Shown piece after piece: positions 55,305 through 63,731 of a stretch of DNA of 64,000 nucleotides (its first letter is position 1; each line of letters begins with the position of its first letter). This stretch comes from Sphingomonas sp. GM_Shp_1 (GTDB taxonomy: Bacteria; Pseudomonadota; Alphaproteobacteria; Sphingomonadales; Sphingomonadaceae): NCBI RefSeq assembly GCF_026540895.1, contig NZ_JALNUR010000014.1:1-64000 (forward strand), read 5' to 3'. The notes under the pieces were generated by a model that worked only from the letters and a program-made list of their open reading frames with translations, ran no database searches and was not told where the DNA came from. The position numbers were made by a program, and so were the translations under genes.

Positions 55305-56729
55305 ATGACCCCCGCCCAGACCGCCTTGCTCGATGCCCTGTCGCCCATCTTGGGGGAGAAGGGGATCGTCACCGACCCCGCGCTGATCGCACCATGGGAA
55401 GTGGATTGGCGGCGACGCTTTTCGGGGCACGCCCCCGCCATCCTCGCTCCCGCCGACACGGGCCAGGTGCAGGCGGTGCTGCGCGCGGCGGCCGAGCACC
55501 GGGTGCCGCTGGTTCCGCAAGGGGGGAACAGTTCGATGGTGGGCGGCGCGACGCCGCCGGCGGACGGGTCGGCGCTGATCCTGTCCACCCGGCGGATGAA
55601 CCGGGTCCGGCGGATCGACACGGGGTCGGCGATGATCGTGGCCGAGGCGGGCGTGATCCTGGCCGATCTGCACGCCGCCGCCGAAGGGGAGGGGGCGCGC
55701 TTTCCGCTGACCCTGGGGGCCAAGGGCAATGCGACCGTGGGTGGGCTGGTCTCGACCAATGCGGGCGGGACCCAGGTGCTGCGCTTCGGGACGATGCGCG
55801 GGCTGACCCTGGGCGTGGAGGCGGTGCTGCCCGACGGGACGCTTTATGACGGGCTGTCCGCGCTCAAGAAGGACAATCGCGGATATGATCTCGGCCAGTT
55901 GCTGATCGGGGCGGAGGGGACGCTGGGCATCGTCACGGCGGCGGCGCTGCGGCTGGTCCCGGCGATCGCAGCCAGCGCCACCGCCTGGGTCGGTCTGTCC
56001 GACCCCGCTGCCGGGCTGGCGCTGCTCCGCCGGTTGCAGGCGGCGAGCGACATGATCGAGAGTTTCGAGATCATGCCCGCCGAAAGCCTGGCCGCCGCCG
56101 TCGCGCATCTGCCCGGGGCGCGCAGCCCGTTGCAGACCAGCCACCCCTGGCATGTCCTGATCGAGGCGGTGACCGGCGATCCCGCCGCCGATCCGGCCGC
56201 GATGCTGGAGGCGCAACTGGCCAAGGCGCTGGCCGAGGGTGTTGCCGCCGACGCGGTGATCGCCGCGTCGCAGGCGCAGAGCGAGGCCTTCTGGCTGCTC
56301 CGCCACTCGCTGTCCGATGCGGAGCGGGCGCTGGGCCCGGCGGTGCAGCACGATATCGCCGTCCCGGTCGAAGCGATGCCGCGCTTCATGGTCGAGGCGG
56401 CGGCGGCGTGCGACGCGCGCTTTCCCGGCACCCATGCCTCGGGCTTCGGCCATCTGGGCGACGGCAACATCCATTTCCACGTCCGCGCCGCCCCCGGCAC
56501 CGATCGCGACCGATTCTATGCCGAGCAGGCGGCGACCATCACCCGCTTCGTCCATGACCTGGTGATGGCGGCGGGGGGGACCATTTCGGCGGAGCATGGC
56601 ATCGGCCAGATGAAACGCGACGAACTGCTACGCCTTTCCCCAGAAAGGGTTAGCGCGATCCGCGCGATCAAGACGGCGCTCGATCCGCACGGTCTGTTCA
56701 ATCCGGGCAAGCTCGTCGCTTGCGCATGA
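55305..56729 (+). CDS. FAD-linked oxidase (D-2-hydroxyglutarate/D-lactate dehydrogenase-like)
   Basis: 474 residues. N-terminal FAD_binding_4 domain: PLVPQGGNSSMVGG, GNATVGGLVSTNAGGTQVLR, GEAEGTLGIVTA-type segment (IGAEGTLGIVTAA). C-terminal FAD-oxidase domain with HASGFGHLGDGNIHFHV and ISAEHGIGQMKRDEL (metal and substrate His). The family includes D-2-hydroxyglutarate dehydrogenases that pass electrons to ETF. ATG 55305. Substrate inferred only. Confidence 0.88.
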   Translation: MTPAQTALLDALSPILGEKGIVTDPALIAPWEVDWRRRFSGHAPAILAPADTGQVQAVLRAAAEHRVPLVPQGGNSSMVGGATPPADGSALILSTRRMNRVRRIDTGSAMIVAEAGVILADLHAAAEGEGARFPLTLGAKGNATVGGLVSTNAGGTQVLRFGTMRGLTLGVEAVLPDGTLYDGLSALKKDNRGYDLGQLLIGAEGTLGIVTAAALRLVPAIAASATAWVGLSDPAAGLALLRRLQAASDMIESFEIMPAESLAAAVAHLPGARSPLQTSHPWHVLIEAVTGDPAADPAAMLEAQLAKALAEGVAADAVIAASQAQSEAFWLLRHSLSDAERALGPAVQHDIAVPVEAMPRFMVEAAAACDARFPGTHASGFGHLGDGNIHFHVRAAPGTDRDRFYAEQAATITRFVHDLVMAAGGTISAEHGIGQMKRDELLRLSPERVSAIRAIKTALDPHGLFNPGKLVACA

Positions 56730-56804
56730 GGCTCCGGGCCCATAGACACGGGGGCACGACGCGCGGCCGGGGGGCTCGCGTGGACGAGTTTTTTGGAGAT
56801 CATC

Positions 56805-57578
56805 ATGGCCAGCGCGCCGTCCCTTCCCCTTTTCTATAACGGCCTGGAGCCGCTTTCGAGCGAGGCTCACGCCAACTTCAAGGTTCGTCCGCAAGAGACC
56901 GCGCCTTTCCTGGTCGGCCAGCACGCGATTCCCGTGACCGTCGATGAATTTCCGCTGGTGCAGCGTTTCATGCCGATCGTCTTCTCGGTCGGCGACCAGC
57001 CGATCCCGCTGGCGCTGATGGGCCTGAACGAGGGCGTGAACGTCTTCGTCGACGACGAAGGCCGCCTGACCGAGACGAACTTCTACGTCCCGGCCTATAT
57101 CCGCCGCTATCCGTACATGCTGGCCAAGCTGCGTCCCGAGTCGGAAGAACTGTCGCTCTGCTTCGACCCGACCTCGCCGACGATCGGCGCGTTCGACGAG
57201 GGCGATGCGCTGTTCGACGGCAACCAGCCCAGCGAGCTGACGAAGAACATCCTGTCGTTCAACGAATCGTTCGAACAGGCCGGAGCCCGTACTCAGAACT
57301 TCATGACCGAGCTGACCGAAATGGGTCTGCTGATGGACGGCGAAGTCTCGATCCAGCCGGAAGGCGCGGACCAGCCCTTCGTCTATCGCGGCTTCCAGAT
57401 GATCAACGAGGAGAAGCTGGTCGACCTGCGCGGCGACCAGCTGCGCAAGATGAGCCAGTCGGGCATGCTGCCGCTGCTCTATGCGCATCTCTTCTCGCTG
57501 TCGCTGATGCGCGACATCTTCGCCCGCCAGGCGCAGTTGGGCAAGATGCCGCAGCCGCAACTCCAGCCGCTGGGTTGA
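56805..57578 (+). CDS. SapC-family protein (full-length)
   Basis: 257 residues. Starts at ATG 56805 after TTGGAGATCATC (a TTG at 56793 is unlikely). SapC hallmarks: LFYNGLEPLSSEAHANFKVR, VPVTVDEF-like segment (IPVTVDEFPLVQRFMPIVFS), YVPAYIRRYPYMLAKL, FDGNQPSELTKNILSFN and INEEKLVDLRGDQLRKM. This is the conserved form, unlike the degenerate SapC at 29239. Here it stands alone, followed 4 bp later by a cytochrome b561. Role unknown. Confidence 0.93.
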   Translation: MASAPSLPLFYNGLEPLSSEAHANFKVRPQETAPFLVGQHAIPVTVDEFPLVQRFMPIVFSVGDQPIPLALMGLNEGVNVFVDDEGRLTETNFYVPAYIRRYPYMLAKLRPESEELSLCFDPTSPTIGAFDEGDALFDGNQPSELTKNILSFNESFEQAGARTQNFMTELTEMGLLMDGEVSIQPEGADQPFVYRGFQMINEEKLVDLRGDQLRKMSQSGMLPLLYAHLFSLSLMRDIFARQAQLGKMPQPQLQPLG

Positions 57579-57582
57579 TGTA

Positions 57583-58122
57583 ATGCGCGGGCAGGGCATC
57601 TCCAGTCCGCGCTACAGCCAGGTCGCGATCGTCTTTCACTGGACGATCGCGGCGCTGGTCTTGGCCAATCTGGCCATCGGACTGCTTCACGAAAGCCTGT
57701 TGCCGGGGACCATCCCGCTGCACAAGGCGATCGGCCTGACCGTGTTGGCGCTGACCGCCGCGCGGATCGTCTGGCGACTGGGTCACCGCCCGCCGCCCCT
57801 GCCCGCCGAAATTCCGGTCTGGGCCCGTGGCAGCGCCCATGCACTGCACGCCACCCTCTATTTTCTGATGATCGCCATGCCGATGACCGGCTGGGCGATG
57901 GGATCGGGCCGCGACGTGCCGCGCCCGGTCAGCTGGTTCGGCCTGTTCGACGTGCCGCCTTTGCCGATCGGCAAGGCCGCCGCCGGCTTCGGGCATGAGG
58001 CGCATGAGATTCTCGGCTGGGTGATGCTGGCCTTGGTGGCGATCCATGTAGCGGCGGCGTTGCGTCACCATTTCCTGCTGCGCGACGGCCTGCTCGCCCG
58101 GATGAGTTTTCGCGCGCGCTGA
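57583..58122 (+). CDS. Cytochrome b561 family protein
   Basis: 179 residues with four membrane helices and His pairs for two b-type hemes: QVAIVFHWTIAALVLANL, PLHKAIGLTVLAL, HALHATLYFLMIAMPMTGW and ALVAIHVAAALRHHFLLRDG. It probably moves electrons from quinol or another membrane donor. The start lies 4 bp after SapC, so they share a transcript. Confidence 0.93.
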   Translation: MRGQGISSPRYSQVAIVFHWTIAALVLANLAIGLLHESLLPGTIPLHKAIGLTVLALTAARIVWRLGHRPPPLPAEIPVWARGSAHALHATLYFLMIAMPMTGWAMGSGRDVPRPVSWFGLFDVPPLPIGKAAAGFGHEAHEILGWVMLALVAIHVAAALRHHFLLRDGLLARMSFRAR

Positions 58123-58191
58123 TTGTCCCCCGGATAGGGGCTTCCACAAACCAGACCCGGTCAGAAACCGCCGAGGGGCGAAGAGCCCCGC

Positions 58192-58671
58192 CTATGCCCT
58201 TGGCGACCAGTCGTCCGTATCGAAATCGGGATGCTGGAACGAGACGATTTGGGCGAGATAGGCCGCGGCCTTGGGCTCATCCACCGGATGCTCCGGCAGC
58301 TTCGTCCATGCGTCAAAGTCCGCAATCCGTTCCGGCGAAGCCAGTTGCTCTTTCAGTTCGATCGATCGCGGTTCGTCCATCGCGCCGATCGCAAAACTGA
58401 TGCTTTCCCCATATTCAAAGGTGAGGGGCGTCCCGCAATTCCGGCAGAATCCACGGCGCACCTTGTTGGAACTCTGAAAATGAGCAGGCTGGCCCCTGGT
58501 CCAGGTCACCGCATCGCGTGGAGCGTTGACATAAGGGCCGAACAATCCGCCCGTGGCCTTCTGGCACATTCGGCAATGGCAGATGGAGGCGTCGCCCAGA
58601 GGCCCCGCGACACGAAAGCGCACCGCTCCACACTGGCATCCTCCGGTGCTGGCTTGCATATTGGTGGTCAT
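58192..58671 (-). CDS. GFA-family (glutathione-dependent formaldehyde-activating-like) zinc protein
   Basis: 159 residues. Zinc Cys motifs GGCQCGAVRF, ICHCRMCQKATGG and FCRNCGTPLTFEYG are in the order of the GFA/CENP-V domain. Catalytic role is uncertain in most members. ATG at 58671. The 3' end is about 70 bp from cytochrome b561, convergent. Confidence 0.9.
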   Translation of the reverse strand: MTTNMQASTGGCQCGAVRFRVAGPLGDASICHCRMCQKATGGLFGPYVNAPRDAVTWTRGQPAHFQSSNKVRRGFCRNCGTPLTFEYGESISFAIGAMDEPRSIELKEQLASPERIADFDAWTKLPEHPVDEPKAAAYLAQIVSFQHPDFDTDDWSPRA

Positions 58672-58760
58672 GGCGGGAGCGTTTCACATTCGTCCGGCCT
58701 CCGCAATGGGCGGTCTTCCATCAGCCGTGACGAAAAAATGACGAATTGCGGCGGGCAGGG

Positions 58761-58788
58761 TTGAACCAAATAGGCCCCTTCCTATTTA
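58761..58788 (+). promoter_or_regulatory. Candidate promoter of the small RNA
   Basis: TTGAAC (58761-58766) and TATTTA (58783-58788) are spaced 16 nt. This predicts a start near 58795, upstream of two hairpins and a strong terminator. Confidence 0.45.
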
Positions 58789-58795
58789 TATCCTG

Positions 58796-58904
58796 TACGG
58801 CGTCGTGTCCCCCCTTTCGCGATGTCGTATGACACGCTTTCAGCGTGTCTCCTCCCTGAACCTTGGCCACCTCGCGCTCTCCCCCTTGCGCGAGGTGGTT
58901 TTTT
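58796..58904 (+). ncRNA. Probable trans-acting small RNA (about 109 nt)
   Basis: The plus strand has a promoter-like site, then a hairpin GACACGC-TTTCA-GCGTGTC (58831-58849), an exposed CTCCTCCC run (58849-58856) complementary to ribosome-binding sites, and a textbook intrinsic terminator with six T (58867-58904). No credible protein-coding frame ends here, and the genes on both sides are on the minus strand, so the terminator has no other plus-strand client. The two-hairpin, C-rich single-stranded layout is known for alphaproteobacterial sRNAs. Confidence 0.6.
58867..58904 (+). terminator. Strong intrinsic terminator of the small RNA
   Basis: CCACCTCGCGC pairs perfectly with GCGCGAGGTGG (11 bp) and is followed by TTTTTTG. 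On the minus strand there is no T-run, so it acts on plus-strand transcripts. Confidence 0.85.
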
Positions 58905-58911
58905 GTTCGGG

Positions 58912-59766
58912 CTATTCCGCCGCGAGCGAAACCGGCTGGCCCAGCGCCTCGGCGGCCAGGGCGGCCAGCATCGTGCGGACCAGCGTCACCGTCGCGTCGA
59001 AGCCCGCACCGGGTGCCTCCAGCGCGCTGTCGAGATAGAGCGAGCGGTCGAGTTCCAACTGGATTGCGTGGATGCCGCGCCGGGGGGCGCCATGGCGCTG
59101 GACGATATGGCCCCCGGCATAGGGCGCGTTGCGGGTCACGGCGATGCCGCAGGCCCGCGCCTCCGCCTCGATCCGGCGGACGAAGCGGGTGTCCGCGGTC
59201 AGGCCGTGGCGATCCCCGATCACGATCCGGGGCACCAGGCCGGCGGCCCCCAGCGGCGGCATCGAATGAAGGTCGAGCAGGACGGCGACGCCGAACCGCG
59301 CCCGTGCCTCCGCCAGAGCCTGCTCCAGCGCCTCATGATAGGGGCGGTGATCGGTCGCGATCCGCCGGATCATCTCGGCATCGCTGAAGCGGCGCGACCA
59401 GATGTCGCCATGCCCGGCGACGCGGCGCGGGACGAGCCCCAGCCCGCTGCGCAGCTTGGCCGAGGCGCGCCCTTGTGGCCGTGCGCCCAGATCGATGACC
59501 GGATCCCGCTCGCCCTCGTCGCGGTTGAGGTCGATCCAGGCGCGGGGCAGGGTCTGGACCAGCATCGTCTCGTCGCTGCGGGCCCCCTGCGCGACCAGAT
59601 CGATCAGCCGGTCCTCCAGCCCCATCACGGCGGACAGCGGCACGCGCAACGCCTCGATCAGGGCATGCGGATAATCGCGCCCGCCATGGGGCACCGAGAT
59701 TACGACCGGACCTGCGACCGGGCCGCCAAGGCTTTGGAAAGATGCGCCGGGGGTCGGGCTTGCCAT
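58912..59766 (-). CDS. N-formylglutamate amidohydrolase
   Basis: About 284 residues. VVISVPHGGRDYP (zinc His), WIDLNRDEGERDP (family signature), VAVLLDLHSMPP (catalytic region), then HGAPRRGIHAIQLELDRSLYL near the C-terminus. It hydrolyses N-formylglutamate, the last step of one histidine-degradation route, but no other hut genes are here. Start 59766 is the first ATG that keeps the conserved beginning; the frame extends to 59847. Divergent from cpdR with a 100-bp gap. Confidence 0.9.
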   Translation of the reverse strand: MASPTPGASFQSLGGPVAGPVVISVPHGGRDYPHALIEALRVPLSAVMGLEDRLIDLVAQGARSDETMLVQTLPRAWIDLNRDEGERDPVIDLGARPQGRASAKLRSGLGLVPRRVAGHGDIWSRRFSDAEMIRRIATDHRPYHEALEQALAEARARFGVAVLLDLHSMPPLGAAGLVPRIVIGDRHGLTADTRFVRRIEAEARACGIAVTRNAPYAGGHIVQRHGAPRRGIHAIQLELDRSLYLDSALEAPGAGFDATVTLVRTMLAALAAEALGQPVSLAAE

Positions 59767-59866
59767 TGCCCATGAGCCTAGGTCGGGGCACGGATCGACG
59801 CAATGGTCTGGAAATATTAACCACCTTTTCGCTAAGCTGATGGCCAAGATGGATCGGAATCACGAC

Positions 59867-60244
59867 ATGTTTCACATTCTGCTGGCCGAAGATGACGAGG
59901 TCATGCGCGAATATCTGACGCGCGCGCTGACCCGGTCGGGATACCGGGTTTCGGCGGTCGATCGCGGCACGGCGGCCCTCCCGTTGCTGGAGAGCGAGCG
60001 GTTCGACCTGTTGCTGACCGATATCGTCATGCCCGAAATGGACGGGATCGAACTCGCCCAGCGCGCCGCCGCGATCGTCCCCGATCTGCGCGTGATGTTC
60101 ATCACCGGCTTCGCGGCGGTCACGCTGAAGGCCGGGCAGGCCATGCCAAACGCCCGCGTCCTGTCCAAACCCTTCCACCTGCGCGACCTGGTGATGGAGG
60201 TGGACCGACTTTTTCACACGGATTCAGTCGACGGCGCAATTTAG
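59867..60244 (+). CDS. cpdR: CpdR-like single-domain response regulator
   Basis: About 125 residues. A receiver domain only: HILLAEDDEVMREYLTRAL (acidic pocket), LLLTDIVMPEMDG (phospho-acceptor Asp), VMFITGFA and LSKPFHL (Lys). The length, REYL after EDD and lack of an output domain match CpdR, which in Caulobacter directs ClpXP to substrates such as CtrA. Starts at 59840 or 59849 are in frame, but homology begins at 59867. Confidence 0.88.
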   Translation: MFHILLAEDDEVMREYLTRALTRSGYRVSAVDRGTAALPLLESERFDLLLTDIVMPEMDGIELAQRAAAIVPDLRVMFITGFAAVTLKAGQAMPNARVLSKPFHLRDLVMEVDRLFHTDSVDGAI

Positions 60245-60288
60245 GGGTTGCCAGCCCGATCGAACCTGCTAATTGGCCCACCTCCGGC

Positions 60289-60363
60289 GGGCGTGTAGCT
60301 CAGTGGTAGAGCACTGTGTTGACATCGCAGGGGTCGCAAGTTCAATCCTTGCCACGCCCACCA
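60289..60363 (+). tRNA. tRNA-Val (anticodon GAC)
   Basis: 75 nt. Acceptor GGGCGTG pairs with CACGCCC; D-arm AGCTCAGTGGTAGAGC; anticodon loop TTGACAT gives GAC; T-arm contains GTTCAATCC; CCA is encoded. It is the probable insertion site of the downstream integrase-carrying element. Confidence 0.97.
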
Positions 60364-60366
60364 TCG

Positions 60367-60402
60367 AAAACCCCGCTAGGCCAACGGCTTAGCGGGGTTT
60401 TT
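60367..60402 (+). terminator. Intrinsic terminator after tRNA-Val
   Basis: AAAACCCCGCTAGGCC pairs with GGCTTAGCGGGGTTTTT (one mismatch) and ends in a T-run, 3 bp after the tRNA CCA. Confidence 0.88.
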
Positions 60403-60555
60403 GGTTTTCAGGCTTCCTAGTTGCGCGTCACGGTTTTGCGTGCCTTTTGCGTGTCATGCCGAGTGGAACATCCGGGCTCACGGGGGCCTCGGGGCACTAG
60501 GGCGGCTGCGCCAGCGGATTGGGAGCGGCAGCGATGGCGTGAAAACGACTGGCCA

Positions 60556-61866
60556 TCATACCCGCCGCCGCCGTCCATCGGGACCGACTTGCGTGGGTTT
60601 TGCGTGAAGCGGCGTCGCCATCTTCCGGGCCAGCTCGGACGCAATGTCTTCCAGCCCCTGTCGGGTCTCCGACAGATACTCTGGGCTGAAGATCACGTAG
60701 TGCCGCGTCGAATGGGGCAGCACCGTGTGGCCGAGTGCCAGCGGGATTTCCTGCTGTGAGACGCCGCGCTGTGCGATCAGGGTCGCCATGCTGTGGCGCA
60801 TCAGCTTGGGGCCGAAACCGACCGGTACCTTGAAATGCCTTGCCATGACGCGCCACGCCTTTTTGACGTCCGCCACGGGCCGCTGGACCAGCCAACGGTC
60901 CTCATCCTTCTCGACCACGCTCTCGTGGCAGACCAGCCGATCGTCCGTCGCCTCCAGCCAATTTGCCAGGAGCGGCGTGACAGGGATCGCTGGGCGATGT
61001 TTCCGCGTCTGGATCCGTCCCGCAGGGTTGAGGTCGAGTACGCTGGCGTCGCGGTGCCATTGCCACCGGTCGGGGCTAGCCGAGATGTCGTAGAGCGCAT
61101 CCGGCCGCGCCAGCGTGCAGATCGCACCGATCAGATAGCGGCGCAGCGGCATCAATCGTGCCGGATGCGCCGGGCTGAGCTTCGGATCTCCTTCCGCCGT
61201 ATAGTCGAGCATTTCAGCAATCTGATCGAGCGAGAGGCGGAAGTTGCGGACTGGCGTCACGGCGGCGCGCGTCAGATGCTTCAGTTCGGGCAGCGCCTCC
61301 ATACGCTTCACGTTGAACCGCAAGGCTGCCTTCAACTGAATGATGCTCTCCTCGACCGTGGACTTCGCCCGTTCGCGCCTCGACACGGTCCATTCCCCGG
61401 TTTCCCGGTCACGCCGCCGCTGGGTCACCCGATCGATCTCGGTCCCCCATTCTCGAAATCGCGTCAGCCAATCGTTGTCCAGCACCTTTGGCAGCACGGG
61501 TTCACGTAGAACTCCAGTCTCGATCTCATGGCCGATAAACCGTCTTACGAGCTTCAGCCGGGCCCGGATCGCGTCGGCGCTGGACCGTTTGGACCCGTGC
61601 AGTATCCAATAGTCGATCATCGCCTGATGGACCGTGTAGGACGCCTTGTCGTCGTCGGCTGGCTGGTGACATGCCAGATAGTGACGGTCGAGCGCCTGGA
61701 TCGCTAGCCGAACATCATCTGTGCGCGTGCTGCGTCGCTGCATTCGGCCGGAGGCCGGGTCATACCAGCAGATGTAGAGGTTCGGGCTGACGACCTCGCC
61801 GTCCTTGCCCCGGAGGTGATCGAGGTGGAATTCACCCCGGCGGTAGAGAATTTTCGGTACCGGCAC
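60556..61866 (-). CDS. Tyrosine recombinase/integrase of an element next to tRNA-Val
   Basis: About 436 residues. N-terminal arm and core-binding domains (HQAMIDYWILHGSKRSSAD), then a catalytic domain: first Arg in ICTLARPDALYD, the HxxR region present as KLMRHSMATLIAQRG, LALGHTVLPHSTRHYVIF and the nucleophile Tyr in HYVIFSPEYL. The start is GTG at 61866 with GAAGGAAAAAG upstream. It points toward tRNA-Val, 193 bp away, as expected of an integrated element. The overlapping open frame at 61704-62117 crosses its start. Confidence 0.88.
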   Translation of the reverse strand: MPVPKILYRRGEFHLDHLRGKDGEVVSPNLYICWYDPASGRMQRRSTRTDDVRLAIQALDRHYLACHQPADDDKASYTVHQAMIDYWILHGSKRSSADAIRARLKLVRRFIGHEIETGVLREPVLPKVLDNDWLTRFREWGTEIDRVTQRRRDRETGEWTVSRRERAKSTVEESIIQLKAALRFNVKRMEALPELKHLTRAAVTPVRNFRLSLDQIAEMLDYTAEGDPKLSPAHPARLMPLRRYLIGAICTLARPDALYDISASPDRWQWHRDASVLDLNPAGRIQTRKHRPAIPVTPLLANWLEATDDRLVCHESVVEKDEDRWLVQRPVADVKKAWRVMARHFKVPVGFGPKLMRHSMATLIAQRGVSQQEIPLALGHTVLPHSTRHYVIFSPEYLSETRQGLEDIASELARKMATPLHAKPTQVGPDGRRRRV

Positions 61867-62117
61867 TGCGCTTTTTCCTTCAGGATTTCGCTTCGCGCCT
61901 TTCCGAGCAGGTTCACTGCACCCACCAGGGTAAGGAGGTCGAGATCCTCCGACTTGAGGTTGATGCCCCGGTCCGTCTGGATCGCACGGGCGATCTTGCG
62001 GTCGAGCCGCAGGATGGCGTCGGCGGTTGCCGCGTCGATCATGTCCTGGGGGAGGACCGAGCCGGTCCCCGGCGTCATCGCGGCGGTGCCGCCGGCGTCC
62101 GCGTCGATGCTCATCAT
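61704..62117 (-). CDS. Small protein upstream of the integrase, overlapping its start by 163 bp
   Basis: 137 residues from ATG 62117 with AGGAAGGAAAAG upstream. Residues about 20-90 form a helical region (MIDAATADAILRLDRKIARA, LLTLVGAVNLLGKARSEIL). The last 54 codons run inside the integrase gene in another frame and look like non-native Ser/Thr/Arg sequence, so the functional part is probably the first 80 to 90 residues. Its position suggests an excisionase or regulator, but no HTH is clear. Confidence 0.55.
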   Translation of the reverse strand: MMSIDADAGGTAAMTPGTGSVLPQDMIDAATADAILRLDRKIARAIQTDRGINLKSEDLDLLTLVGAVNLLGKARSEILKEKAQCRYRKFSTAGVNSTSITSGARTARSSARTSTSAGMTRPPAECSDAARAQMMFG

Positions 62118-62132
62118 GTCTTTTCCTTCCTG

Positions 62133-62150
62133 ACGTGGGTTACCCCACGT
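62133..62150. promoter_or_regulatory. Inverted repeat ACGTGGG-TTAC-CCCACGT
   Basis: A perfect 7-bp arm palindrome between the HipA stop and the start of the small gene at 62117. Either a short terminator-like hairpin after hipA or an operator for the small gene. Confidence 0.3.
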
Positions 62151-62164
62151 GCAGGGCCTTCTTC

Positions 62165-63409
62165 TCACCCGAAGCGGTCGTCGGTGACCTTCAGGCGATC
62201 CGCGATCTCGCGTCGCGAGACAGTGACGCCGACACCGGCGGCGATGACCGGCCATTCGGCCAGCGCGCCGCGCGTTCGGTCGATGATTTGGGCGATGACG
62301 CGATCCGACAGGCCATGGCGGCGGCCCAGCGCGAGGACGTGCGCGCGGGTCGGGGTGCGGCCTTCGCCTTCGACCGCGAGATAGTGCTCGCCGCCCGGAC
62401 CGACCGAGAAGGTCAGGTCATAGGCCGGGGCGAGGCGCCACTCGCCGCTCGGTCCCATCAGATAGCTATGCTGCCGGGTATGGTCGTCGCGGTTGTGCGC
62501 CAGGACGTTGAAGACCATGCGGCGGAAGGCTTGTTCGACGTCGCCGGCATGGCGGGTGATCGCCATGGTCGCACGCAGGAATCCGTCATAGTCGAGGCTC
62601 GGCATCTCGGATGGGGCTTCGGCTGCCCCGGCGAGCGATACCATGTGCAGCCGGCGTCCGGGGGCCGGTCGGTCGAAGCGGCGCGTCGCGAAATAGCCCG
62701 GTCCGTCGCGCTCGGGCAGGACGCGGGATTCCGCGATCGTCAGGCCGGCGACACGGGCCATGCGCGCATAGGCTTCCTCGACCGGGCCGATATCGACGGG
62801 ATCGCCGGTCGCGCGGAACTTGATGATCCAGGCGTCGTGGCCGTCCGCGGCCTCGCCGACGCTGATCGCGCCGCCGGGGGCGAAGCCGACATGGACCTTG
62901 GGACGAGCCCCGCCCGATGCGCCCCCCAGCGCCGCCAGCGTGTCGACCAGCGCGCCCTCGTCTCCCGCGAGGAGCAACCGTGATTCCTCGGCTAGGGCAT
63001 CGAGGTCGATCGTCCCGATTGTGTCGTCGGGTGTGGTGGCCGGCTGATAGACCAGCGCGCCACGGCCACCAGAGCCGATAATCGCGAGCTGATCGACCGG
63101 GTTCAGGGTGTCGAACTGGACGTCAATCCTGGCCAGGCGACGTCGCAGCAACAGCCGTCCCCAGGCATCGGGCAGGCTGTCCGCCAGGAAGCCGTGCAGT
63201 CCGCCGAACGACCGGCTCCGCGCGGCGTGCAAGCCCGGCTCGGGAGGATAGAGGAGCGGGGCGACGGGCAAGCCGCTGCGGATGACGTCAGGCGACCATT
63301 CGAGCTGGGCGACACCACTGGCCATCACGACTCGGCCGGCCGGCGCAGCGGGCGCGGCATCGTCGAACGCCAGTGCCAGCCCCAGCGGTGCCCCCGGCCT
63401 CAGCTTCAC
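62165..63409 (-). CDS. hipA: HipA-family serine/threonine kinase toxin
   Basis: About 414 residues. Start GTG 63409 with GAGGG upstream, overlapping the hipB stop (GTGA). The HipA N-terminal domain is followed by ASGGARPKVHVGF, DAWIIKFRATGD (ATP-binding Lys), VFNVLAHNRDDHTRQHSYLM (catalytic HxxNxDDH) and LAPAYDLTFS (metal-binding D). HipA kinases phosphorylate glutamyl-tRNA synthetase and cause growth arrest; targets of divergent members vary. Antitoxin HipB is encoded directly upstream. Confidence 0.9.
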   Translation of the reverse strand: MKLRPGAPLGLALAFDDAAPAAPAGRVVMASGVAQLEWSPDVIRSGLPVAPLLYPPEPGLHAARSRSFGGLHGFLADSLPDAWGRLLLRRRLARIDVQFDTLNPVDQLAIIGSGGRGALVYQPATTPDDTIGTIDLDALAEESRLLLAGDEGALVDTLAALGGASGGARPKVHVGFAPGGAISVGEAADGHDAWIIKFRATGDPVDIGPVEEAYARMARVAGLTIAESRVLPERDGPGYFATRRFDRPAPGRRLHMVSLAGAAEAPSEMPSLDYDGFLRATMAITRHAGDVEQAFRRMVFNVLAHNRDDHTRQHSYLMGPSGEWRLAPAYDLTFSVGPGGEHYLAVEGEGRTPTRAHVLALGRRHGLSDRVIAQIIDRTRGALAEWPVIAAGVGVTVSRREIADRLKVTDDRFG

Positions 63410-63729
63410 GACGTGGCCCTCGACGCGGCCCGGCGGCGGCGCTTCGGCGCGGTGCGTTCGGTCATCCGTTTTTGCTCCAGCAGGGCATCCATCGAACTGG
63501 CCACCGGCTCCGGAAAGAGGACGACCAGATCCTGCTCGCACCGCAGCGCCACAGCCGCGCGGACGAGGTCGTCGATCGACGCCTTGCCCTCGGCCTCCAG
63601 GCGCCGCCAAGTGCGATAGGAGACGCCAGCACGGGCCGCCGCGTCGACCTGCGTCAGGTTCATCGCCAGGCGGCGATGCTGTATCCTCCGGCCGAGATCG
63701 GCCGCGATTTCACCAGGCGTGTGCAACAT
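63406..63729 (-). CDS. hipB: HipB-like XRE-family antitoxin
   Basis: About 107 residues. Start 63729. HTH_3: RRLAMNLTQVDAAARAGVSY then RTWRRLEAEGKASIDDL. A C-terminal tail rich in Arg follows. It binds operator DNA and HipA and autoregulates the operon. Overlaps HipA by 4 bp. Upstream lies the inverted-repeat operator at 63732-63784. Confidence 0.88.
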   Translation of the reverse strand: MLHTPGEIAADLGRRIQHRRLAMNLTQVDAAARAGVSYRTWRRLEAEGKASIDDLVRAAVALRCEQDLVVLFPEPVASSMDALLEQKRMTERTAPKRRRRAASRATS

Positions 63730-63731
63730 CG

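Noticed and set aside
60421..60759. Plus-strand open frame after tRNA-Val
   Set aside because: Lies mostly antisense to the integrase C-terminus with no protein-like features.
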